Shown piece after piece: positions 53,577-60,853 of a stretch of 64,000 nucleotides of DNA; the stretch's first letter is position 1, and the number at the start of each line of letters is the position of its first letter. The translations under genes and the position numbers were made by a program. A model generated the notes under the pieces. It was given only the letters and a program-made list of their open reading frames with translations, ran no database searches and was not told the origin of the DNA. This stretch comes from SABI01 sp963663665 (lineage in GTDB: Bacteria > Spirochaetota > Spirochaetia > Sphaerochaetales > Sphaerochaetaceae). The stretch is taken from assembly GCA_963663665.2 (NCBI GenBank), contig CAXXKP010000010.1, positions 372,001 to 436,000 of the forward strand, given 5' to 3'.

Positions 53577-53605
53577 TTGACACATTAAGACAAATGTTCT
53601 ACAGT
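53577..53605 (+). promoter_or_regulatory. Promoter of the rimP-nusA-infB operon
   Basis: TTGACA (53577-53582, perfect -35), a 17-base spacer and TACAGT (53600-53605) lie directly after the comF-like stop codon. A transcription start is expected near 53612. Confidence 0.75.
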
Positions 53606-53632
53606 ATAGACAGAAATTAAGTTTGTTTTTTG

Positions 53633-53660
53633 GGGATCGCTAGTAGCCGGTCCCTTTTTT
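53633..53660 (+). terminator. Leader terminator (probable attenuator) before rimP
   Basis: GGGATCG (53633-53639) pairs with CGGTCCC (53648-53654), one G-T, around an 8-base loop that can itself pair as GCT/AGC. Six T follow. It sits between the promoter and the rimP start (11 bases later), so readthrough must control the operon. Confidence 0.8.
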
Positions 53661-53670
53661 ATGGAGAAAT

Positions 53671-54159
53671 ATGGTAAATAAGTTACGAGAACATCCTTCT
53701 TTTGAAACAATCGCACCTCTACTTGAAAATATTGGTTTGAAATTAGTCGATTTTCGTAAAGAAGAGCTTACAAATAGTGTTTTTTATCAAATAGTTATTA
53801 CAAATGATGACCATACTTGTGGGATCAATGAATGTGCAAAGGCACATAAATTATTACAACCACGACTTTCTTTATTAGAATTGAATCGAGAGATAGATAT
53901 GGAAGTAACGACACCTGGCATACAAAGAATTATTCGTGATTTTTACGAATTTAGTGTATTCCTTAATCGTTCAGTTCGTATATATGATAATAAAATCAGT
54001 GCTTGGATTGAAGGAATTTTAGCAGCAGTAAGTGAAGATGATGTGACTCTTCAATATGCTGTGATTGAAGATACAAAAGATATCATTGATGAATACCGAA
54101 TATCAAATGATCGGATTCATAAAGCAAAATTAGCTTATGCATGGGAGAAAATGTTATAA
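53671..54159 (+). CDS. rimP: Ribosome maturation factor RimP
   Basis: Needed for 30S maturation. The 162 residues show the N-terminal RimP domain (ENIGLKLVDFRKEELTNSVF, QIVITNDDHTCGINECAKAH and LNREIDMEVTTPGIQRIIRD) and the C-terminal SH3-like domain with VRIYDNKISAWIEGILAAVSED. GGAG is four bases before the ATG, a short spacing. It is the first gene behind the attenuator. Its stop overlaps the nusA ATG by one base (TAATG). Confidence 0.94.
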   Translation: MVNKLREHPSFETIAPLLENIGLKLVDFRKEELTNSVFYQIVITNDDHTCGINECAKAHKLLQPRLSLLELNREIDMEVTTPGIQRIIRDFYEFSVFLNRSVRIYDNKISAWIEGILAAVSEDDVTLQYAVIEDTKDIIDEYRISNDRIHKAKLAYAWEKML

Positions 54160-55625
54160 TGTCCAATGAATTAGGTGAAGCAATTCGCACATTAGTAAAC
54201 GAAAGAGGTATTTCAGAGGATGTCGTATTAGAGACTATCACAGATGTACTTCTTGCTGCATATAAGAGAAGGTATGGAACTAGCGATAATGCTATAGTAA
54301 AATTTAATGATTCCCTTGATTCTGTTGAACTCTACGCAAAAAAAACAATAGTAGAGGATGATGAATTTGATGGAATGATTGATGAAATTGCATTAAGTGA
54401 TGCTAGAGAATTACATGATGATTGTGAAATCGGTGATGAAATCATGATTAACATAGACCCAAAGACCTTTGATAGAATCTCTGTACAAAGTGCAAAACAA
54501 AAGGCTAAACAAGAACTGAGAGAGATTCAAAAGGACACCCTTTATTCTGAATATAAGTCTAAAGAAGGCGAAATGATTATCGGGTACTATCAGCGTGAGA
54601 TCAAGGGAGATATCATCATTGATCTTGGTAAAGTAGAAGGGATTCTCCCTAAGGTGTATCAATCTTCTCGTGAAATCTACAAAAAAAATGATAAAATTAA
54701 ATGTTATGTATATAAAGTAGAAAAACCTGAAAGGGGAGATTTGAAAGTAGAACTTAGTAGAACTCATCCTGAATTTGTAAAAAAACTTTTTGAACTTGAA
54801 GTCCCTGAAATATATGATCACTCTATCGAGATTCATAAGATTGTAAGAGAACCAGGGTATAGGACTAAAGTTGCAGTATATTCAAATAGAAGTGATTTAG
54901 ATCCAGTTGGTGCTTGTGTTGGGTTGAAGGGAATTAGAGTTCAGACTATTATGAGAGAGATGGAAGGGGAAAGAATAGATGTATTAAAATATGACCCTAA
55001 CCCTATCGAATACATTAAGAACTGTCTTTCACCTGCAGATATTAAAAAGATTGTAATACTTGATGAAGCAAAAAGGACTGCTATAGCAGTCGTTGATGAT
55101 CAACAATTATCATTAGCTATTGGAAAGCAAGGAATTAATGTGAGGCTTGCTAATAAACTCGCAGACTGGATTATAGATGTTAAAACAATTGACCAGTATC
55201 GAGAATTAGATATAGATGTAGAAACTAAAGAGAGAATAGATGCACTCTTTGGTGATGAAAATGAAGGGAATGAGCAGTACGAACAAGAGTTTGAAGAGGG
55301 TGAAATGATGCTCTCAGACATCGCAGAATTCGATTCTAAACTCCTGAATAAACTACATTACTATGATATTTATACAGTTGAAGAATTTGTTAATCTGAGT
55401 GATGAAGATATTGAGTCTTTTGAGGATATTGAGGAACAAGAGATGCGAAATGCTCTCTCATTGTTATCGGAATATGTAGATATCGTTGAAGAAGAATTTG
55501 GGGATGAAGCAGAACAACAGTTCCTTTGCCCTGCCTGCGGACACGCAATTGATCCTGGGATCACAAGTTGCCCTAATTGTGGAGTAGGATTAAGTTTTGA
55601 AGAAGTGGAAGTTGTAGAGGAGTAG
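54159..55625 (+). CDS. nusA: Transcription termination/antitermination factor NusA with C-terminal zinc ribbon
   Basis: Controls pausing, termination and antitermination. I choose the ATG at 54159 (488 residues, MSNELGEAIR); GGGAG is eleven bases upstream. Regions: the N-terminal RNA polymerase-binding domain (about 1-125), an S1 domain (about 130-200: GYYQREIKGDIIIDLGKVEG), KH1 and KH2 (about 200-345; DPVGACVGLKGIRVQTIM and LSLAIGKQGINVRLANKLADW) and an acidic helical linker. The linker leads to an extra zinc ribbon with Cys457, Cys460, Cys471 and Cys474. That ribbon is not in the usual NusA plan. It is coupled to rimP. Confidence 0.95.
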   Translation: MSNELGEAIRTLVNERGISEDVVLETITDVLLAAYKRRYGTSDNAIVKFNDSLDSVELYAKKTIVEDDEFDGMIDEIALSDARELHDDCEIGDEIMINIDPKTFDRISVQSAKQKAKQELREIQKDTLYSEYKSKEGEMIIGYYQREIKGDIIIDLGKVEGILPKVYQSSREIYKKNDKIKCYVYKVEKPERGDLKVELSRTHPEFVKKLFELEVPEIYDHSIEIHKIVREPGYRTKVAVYSNRSDLDPVGACVGLKGIRVQTIMREMEGERIDVLKYDPNPIEYIKNCLSPADIKKIVILDEAKRTAIAVVDDQQLSLAIGKQGINVRLANKLADWIIDVKTIDQYRELDIDVETKERIDALFGDENEGNEQYEQEFEEGEMMLSDIAEFDSKLLNKLHYYDIYTVEEFVNLSDEDIESFEDIEEQEMRNALSLLSEYVDIVEEEFGDEAEQQFLCPACGHAIDPGITSCPNCGVGLSFEEVEVVEE

Positions 55626-55638
55626 TGACAAAATATTT

Positions 55639-58362
55639 ATGATTGAAGAAGATAAAAAGCCAAAGACGACCCTAATTAGACACCAAAAGAATGTATCTGA
55701 AAATTCTGTAGAAGAAGTTTTAGAAAAAAAAGATGTCTCTAATCAACGTCCTGTTGAGAAGAAAAAAGTAGTGGTGGTAAAAAAACGGGTCGTTGTGGTG
55801 AGACCACAAGCAGTTGCTCAAGAAACAGTAGCGCCTGTAGTCGAAAACCCAGTACCTGTCGTTGAAAAAAAGCAAGATTCACCAACTGAGAGAGTCCCTG
55901 TTGATAAAACAGAGAGAATTCAAAAACCTGGTGAAGTGCCTTCACATTCACCAAAAAGATCTGGAGATAATCGTCTTCCTCAACAGGGAAGAAGGACTCA
56001 TGAACCCTTTAAAAGAACTCCTAATACTGGAGTCTCTACTATTAAAGTAATTGATCCAAAAGATCTTCCTCCAGTACCAGGACAAGGACAAAATGCCCAA
56101 GACCATGCTGAGTGGAGAAAAAATATTCAAAATTCCCCTAAGCCACAATTTACAGGTCCTTCTAGACAAGTAGGGCAAGTAGGTGGCGTACAAAATAGAC
56201 CTCCACAAGGTGAAAGACGACCATACAATAACACACGAGGACCAGGTGCTCCCAACAGTGGCCAACAACGTCCTCCTTATAATTCATCTAGAGGACCAGC
56301 GTCACCGAGACCTCCATATCAACCACGTGAAGGAGGTTGGCAGCCTCGTCCAAGTGGTGCTCCTGGTAGTACTCCTAGACCTTATAATAGAGATGCTAAT
56401 TCAGGCAGACCTAATACATTTAATAGAGGACCTCGTCCACCAAGACCAGGCGCTCCTTCTAAAGGTCCAGAAGAAACTGTAGTACAAAAGACGAGTAAGA
56501 AAATTTTTAAAAAGAAAAAGAGTTTTCAACGTCCAGAACGAGATACTGAGAAAGATTTTCAGATTAAAAGAAAAGATGTTCATAGAGCTAACCCAGTACC
56601 TAAACGTATAGATATCATGGAAGTTATTACTGTTAGTGACTTAGCAAGAAAGATGAACTTAAAAGCCTCTGAAGTTATTGGGAAACTCTTTTCAATGGGG
56701 ATGATGGTTACTATTAACCAACAAATAGATTCAGATGTTGCGACCCTTATTGCTAACGAATATAACTGTGAAGTAAACATTGTTTCTTTATATGATGAAA
56801 CATTAATTCAAACTGAAGGTGATAAAGATACTGAATTGGTTGATAGAGCTCCTATTGTTACAATTATGGGACACGTTGACCATGGTAAAACAAAATTACT
56901 TGATGCAATTAGATCTACAGATGTTGTTGCAGATGAATTTGGTGGTATCACTCAACATATTGGAGCCTATAAAGTAACTCTTCCAAATAAAGGTGATGTT
57001 GTATTCCTTGATACTCCTGGACACGCAGCATTCACAATGATGAGAGCCAGAGGAGCTCAAATCACTGATATCGTTATTCTTGTTGTTGCTGCAAATGATG
57101 GTGTTATGCCTCAAACTATTGAAGCAATAGACCATGCTAAAGCTGCAAAAGTACCTATAATTGTTGCTGTCAACAAAATAGACTTATTTGATGCAAACAT
57201 TGATCGTGTAAAACAACAACTTTCTGATCATGGCTTAATGCCAGAAGATTGGGGTGGATCAACTCTATATTGTGAATTATCAGCATTAAAGAAGATTGGT
57301 ATTGAAGAATTACTCGATACAATCCTACTTGAAGCTGAAATGCTTGAACTGAAGGCGAATCCTCATGTGAGAGCTGAAGGTAAAGTATTAGAATCAAGAA
57401 TTGACCAAGGACGAGGTATCGTTGCTTCAATTATCGTAGAAAGAGGAACTCTTCGCCAAGGGGATAACTTTGTGGCAGGGATTTACTCAGGTAAAGTTAG
57501 AGCAATGTTTGATGATAAGGGAAAACGAATTACAGAGGCAGGGCCTGCTACTCCTGTTGAAGTAATTGGATTATCAGATATTCCTGGAGCTGGGGATCCT
57601 TTCCAAGTAACAGAGAATGAAAAACAAGCTAGACAAGTTGGCAGCAAGAGACAAGAACTAGAAAAACTTGGGCAAGCACGTAATGTGAAGAAAGTAACAC
57701 TAGATAATATTTTTGATAAAATGCACGACGGGACTATTCAAGAATTTAATGTCATTATAAAAGGTGATGTCCAAGGATCTGTTGAAGCAGTTCAACACTC
57801 TTTAGAGAAACTATCTAATAATGAAATCCGACTTAATGCAATTAGAGCATCAGCAGGAGCAATTATTGAAGATGATATCAATTTAGCTATTGCTTCTAAC
57901 GCACTTGTGTTAGGCTTTAATGTGAGGCCAACTCCAAGAGCACAGTCATTAGCTGAAAGAGAGAAAATTGAGATTCGTAAGTATAATATCATTTACGATG
58001 CAGTTGATGATATTAGAGATGCAATGGAAGGTATGCTAGCTCCGATACGAACTGAAGTTGTTATTGGGCAAGTAGAAGTACGGGATATCTTCAAAGTACC
58101 TAAAATTGGCACTATTGCTGGATCTTATGTAACAAGTGGTAAAGTGAGAAGAAACGCTCAAGTTAATGTTATTAGGGAGAGTATTAAAGTTCACTCTGGT
58201 AAAATAACTTCACTAAAAAGATTCAAAGATGATGCAAAAGAAGTTGTTGAAGGATTTGAATGTGGTGTTGGTATTGAAAATTTCCAAGACTTACGTGTTG
58301 GTGATATCCTTGAAGTAATAGATGTTGTTGAGACAAAACAGGTATTAAAAAGCAATGGTTAA
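55639..58362 (+). CDS. infB: Translation initiation factor IF-2
   Basis: GTPase that brings initiator tRNA to the 30S subunit. The 907 residues begin with an acidic start and a low-complexity basic region (about 20-310) rich in Pro, Arg, Gly, Asn and Gln, including RPPYNSSRGPASPRPPYQPR. An IF2-N domain lies at about 325-385 (VSDLARKMNLKASEVIGKLF). The G domain begins with GHVDHGKT at 411-418, with DTPGHAAF and NKIDL following. C-terminal domains end near EGFECGVGIENFQDL. The start has a Shine-Dalgarno (GAGGAG) farther than normal. Confidence 0.97.
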   Translation: MIEEDKKPKTTLIRHQKNVSENSVEEVLEKKDVSNQRPVEKKKVVVVKKRVVVVRPQAVAQETVAPVVENPVPVVEKKQDSPTERVPVDKTERIQKPGEVPSHSPKRSGDNRLPQQGRRTHEPFKRTPNTGVSTIKVIDPKDLPPVPGQGQNAQDHAEWRKNIQNSPKPQFTGPSRQVGQVGGVQNRPPQGERRPYNNTRGPGAPNSGQQRPPYNSSRGPASPRPPYQPREGGWQPRPSGAPGSTPRPYNRDANSGRPNTFNRGPRPPRPGAPSKGPEETVVQKTSKKIFKKKKSFQRPERDTEKDFQIKRKDVHRANPVPKRIDIMEVITVSDLARKMNLKASEVIGKLFSMGMMVTINQQIDSDVATLIANEYNCEVNIVSLYDETLIQTEGDKDTELVDRAPIVTIMGHVDHGKTKLLDAIRSTDVVADEFGGITQHIGAYKVTLPNKGDVVFLDTPGHAAFTMMRARGAQITDIVILVVAANDGVMPQTIEAIDHAKAAKVPIIVAVNKIDLFDANIDRVKQQLSDHGLMPEDWGGSTLYCELSALKKIGIEELLDTILLEAEMLELKANPHVRAEGKVLESRIDQGRGIVASIIVERGTLRQGDNFVAGIYSGKVRAMFDDKGKRITEAGPATPVEVIGLSDIPGAGDPFQVTENEKQARQVGSKRQELEKLGQARNVKKVTLDNIFDKMHDGTIQEFNVIIKGDVQGSVEAVQHSLEKLSNNEIRLNAIRASAGAIIEDDINLAIASNALVLGFNVRPTPRAQSLAEREKIEIRKYNIIYDAVDDIRDAMEGMLAPIRTEVVIGQVEVRDIFKVPKIGTIAGSYVTSGKVRRNAQVNVIRESIKVHSGKITSLKRFKDDAKEVVEGFECGVGIENFQDLRVGDILEVIDVVETKQVLKSNG

Positions 58363-58702
58363 TCATGTACATGAAAGATTAGCACAACGAATTCAAGAGG
58401 CAGTCGGCATGATGATTGTCACTAAGGAGATAAAACATCCTCTCCTTAGTCCTTTTGTCTCAGTAAGTGAAGTGATTCTTTCAAAAGATAAAGCTTATGC
58501 AACTGTGTATATAACCTCTTTTGTTGAAGACAAACAACTAATAAAGTCGGTAGAAGCATTACAACATTCTGCCGGCTATATTCAAAGTCGTCTTGGCAAG
58601 ATTCTCACTACTCGTAATACACCTCATCTTACCTTTAAAATCGACAATTCGATTGCTGAACAAAAAAGAATGAGTGATATAATTGATTCACTAGATATAT
58701 AA
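58355..58702 (+). CDS. rbfA: Ribosome-binding factor A
   Basis: Small KH-fold protein for 16S rRNA 5' end maturation and cold adaptation. The 115 residues show HERLAQRIQEAVGMMIVTKE, DKAYATVYITSFV and SAGYIQSRLGKILTTRNTP and TFKIDNSIAEQKRMSDIID, which fit RbfA throughout. The ATG at 58355 overlaps the infB stop by eight bases. The gene continues the rimP-nusA-infB-rbfA-truB order common in bacteria. Confidence 0.94.
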   Translation: MVNHVHERLAQRIQEAVGMMIVTKEIKHPLLSPFVSVSEVILSKDKAYATVYITSFVEDKQLIKSVEALQHSAGYIQSRLGKILTTRNTPHLTFKIDNSIAEQKRMSDIIDSLDI

Positions 58703-58705
58703 ATA

Positions 58706-59596
58706 ATGGCACCTATATCATCTCTTCTTTTAATCGATAAACCAATTGGAGTCACTAGCTTTTCCTCTCTTACTCCTATAAAAAGAAACCTTGAAAAGAA
58801 AGTAGGGCATGCTGGCACGCTGGATAAATTTGCTCATGGACTTATGATTGTCCTTACTGGTAATATGACTAAACTCAATAGTATATTTTCATCACTAGAT
58901 AAAAAATATGAAGCAACGTTTGAATTTGGTAAAATGACTGACACACTTGATCCCGAAGGAAATATCATTGAGACAAGTGGAATTCCGACCATTGATGAAA
59001 TCCAAAAGGCTATTAGTGAATATTTTATAGGGACTATTGCACAGGTACCACCTAAATACTCAGCAATACATATTAATGGGAAAAGGGCGTATCACCTTGT
59101 TAGAGATGGAAAGGAAGTTGAACTAAATCCAAGAGATATTACTATCTACTCGATAGAAATATCTTCATATAATCCTCCATTTCTTAAATTAAAAATTCAT
59201 TGTTCTAAAGGGACCTATGTAAGATCTCTGGCCAGAGACATTGCTTTTAAAGTAAATTCTGTCGCCTATGTAACTGAGTTGGTTAGAACACATATTGGTC
59301 CATATAGATTAACGGACGCTATAAAAGCTGAGGATGAAAATCTACTTAAAAAATCTATTTCAAATTCAGAGCAATTATTGCTTCAGTTACCATATATGGG
59401 AACTATTATTATTGAGGATAAAGCGGTAGTTCCACTAAGTCATGGCAATTTACCTAAAAATGAGTATATTGTAGAGAAGAGAGTATCTTCGGAGAGCCGA
59501 TATGCAATTATTTATAGTAAAGATAACGTTATGTTAGCTATAGTCTCTCTGAATGAAATGCAAGAAATTGTTTCATCAATTGCTATTTTACAATGA
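58706..59596 (+). CDS. truB: tRNA pseudouridine(55) synthase
   Basis: Makes the T-loop pseudouridine. The 296 residues hold LLLIDKPIGVTSFSSL, the catalytic motif GHAGTLDKFAHGLM (Asp in LDK), YEATFEFGKMTDTLDPEG, QVPPKYSAIHINGKRAYHL and CSKGTYVRSLARDIA. A C-terminal extension (about 220-296) is poorly conserved, as in many TruB proteins. The ATG follows the rbfA stop by three bases and has no clear Shine-Dalgarno. Confidence 0.95.
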   Translation: MAPISSLLLIDKPIGVTSFSSLTPIKRNLEKKVGHAGTLDKFAHGLMIVLTGNMTKLNSIFSSLDKKYEATFEFGKMTDTLDPEGNIIETSGIPTIDEIQKAISEYFIGTIAQVPPKYSAIHINGKRAYHLVRDGKEVELNPRDITIYSIEISSYNPPFLKLKIHCSKGTYVRSLARDIAFKVNSVAYVTELVRTHIGPYRLTDAIKAEDENLLKKSISNSEQLLLQLPYMGTIIIEDKAVVPLSHGNLPKNEYIVEKRVSSESRYAIIYSKDNVMLAIVSLNEMQEIVSSIAILQ

Positions 59597-59609
59597 AAGA
59601 GGATTTTGA

Positions 59610-60461
59610 GTGGAATTTTTCGATTTTGATCAGCTATACACGAACAAACAATACTCCTATCAGAAAGCGGTTGCATCTATAGGGGTATTTGATGGACTCC
59701 ATATTGGACATCAAAAAATTATAGAGCACGCTTTACTTATAGCAAAAGAAATAGGTGATTGTGATTCAGTAGTATTCACTTTTGCTCAAAACCCTAAGAT
59801 GATGATAGGGAGGAATTCTTTTTCTTTACCGCTATTAACCACGAGAATGGTGCGCAATATATACGACTCCTTAGGTGTAGATAAAGTAGTAGTGATTGAC
59901 TTTTCCCCTGATTTCAGTAAACTAACAGGAGAAGAGTTTATTGCTCGACTTACATCTTTATTTGATATAAGAGCAATAGTTGTTGGTGATAATTTTCGAT
60001 GTGGACAAAATGCAGATACCACTCCCCAAGAGATTGCCTCCTTTATCAACAAGTATACAAAAAACGCTTCTGTAATTGTACCGAATATGTACCGTTTATC
60101 TGACGGTACTGTTGATAGTAGTACGCTTGTTCGTACTGCGATACTAGATGGGAATGTTGCTACATGTGCAACGTTACTCGGGAGAAACTATTCATTGGAC
60201 TTGGCCCATATACCTTCCAGGAAAAATGAATGGCCACTCAAAGTTTCGATAGGGTCTTTTGTACAACTCCTGCCGCCACCGGGAGAATACGAAGCTCTTT
60301 TGGTTTTGCATGATTTTTCTTCTTTAAAAGTACTTTGTAAGATTAACGAATTTAACGTTATTCTTTCATTAGTCGATGAACAAAGAGAATTAGAAATGCT
60401 TCACTCAAAAAGAGAGACTCCACGATACGACAGATTAGAATTTATAAAGGAGTTATCATAA
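59610..60461 (+). CDS. ribF: RibF-like FMN adenylyltransferase, riboflavin kinase part degenerate
   Basis: The 283 residues begin at a GTG with AAAGAGG upstream. The N-terminal nucleotidyltransferase domain is intact: SIGVFDGLHIGHQKI (GxFDGxHxGH), FTFAQNPKMM, VVGDNFRCGQNA and the VDSSTLVRTAILDG motif, then LLGRNYSL. The C-terminal kinase region is about 80 residues, and the PTAN signature with its GR-x-LGFPTAN context is absent. PPPGEYEALLVL may be a trace of the fold. It should make FAD from FMN but probably cannot phosphorylate riboflavin (inference). It lies between truB and rpsO, a normal site for ribF. Confidence 0.88.
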   Translation: MEFFDFDQLYTNKQYSYQKAVASIGVFDGLHIGHQKIIEHALLIAKEIGDCDSVVFTFAQNPKMMIGRNSFSLPLLTTRMVRNIYDSLGVDKVVVIDFSPDFSKLTGEEFIARLTSLFDIRAIVVGDNFRCGQNADTTPQEIASFINKYTKNASVIVPNMYRLSDGTVDSSTLVRTAILDGNVATCATLLGRNYSLDLAHIPSRKNEWPLKVSIGSFVQLLPPPGEYEALLVLHDFSSLKVLCKINEFNVILSLVDEQRELEMLHSKRETPRYDRLEFIKELS

Positions 60462-60465
60462 AAAG

Positions 60466-60732
60466 ATGTTAACTAAGGAAACAAAACAAGAAATTATTGA
60501 AAATTATGGTGGGACTGTGACTAACACTGGTTCAGCAGAAGCCCAAGTGGCTTTACTCACCGCTCGTATTAAAGACCTTCAAGGGCACTTTAATAAATTC
60601 CCTAAAGACCATGCTAGTCGAAGAGGATTATTAAAAATGGTCGGTAAAAGACGAAGATTACTTAAATATATTAGATTGAGTGATGTTAATCGTTACCGCG
60701 AACTTATTCAAAGACTTGAGTTGAGAAAATAA
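60466..60732 (+). CDS. rpsO: 30S ribosomal protein S15
   Basis: Small-subunit protein that binds the 16S rRNA central domain. The 88 residues cover the full family: ENYGGTVTNTGSAEAQVALL, RIKDLQGHFNKFPKDHASRR and GLLKMVGKRRRLLKYIRLSD. Normal length. It is followed by a hairpin and then pnp, the same rpsO-pnp order as in E. coli. Confidence 0.97.
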   Translation: MLTKETKQEIIENYGGTVTNTGSAEAQVALLTARIKDLQGHFNKFPKDHASRRGLLKMVGKRRRLLKYIRLSDVNRYRELIQRLELRK

Positions 60733-60758
60733 CATATGTATTGTAGATAATGACCTAG

Positions 60759-60804
60759 CAGCCTCTAAGCACCTACCTTTAGGGAGTTTTGAGGCTGTTT
60801 TGTT
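60759..60804 (+). terminator. rpsO-pnp intergenic hairpin
   Basis: CAGCCTC (60759-60765) pairs with GAGGCTG (60791-60797) and is followed by TTTTGTTATT. The 25-base loop has an inner CCTA/TAGG pairing. It is probably a partial terminator or a processing site, as E. coli has here. Confidence 0.65.
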
Positions 60805-60853
60805 ATTGTCATATAGTGAATATAAGAAAAAGAAAGAAAAGAAGTAGGAAGAA

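Noticed and set aside
56183..56482. 99-codon plus-strand frame inside infB
   Set aside because: It results from the repeated low-complexity DNA of infB in another frame.
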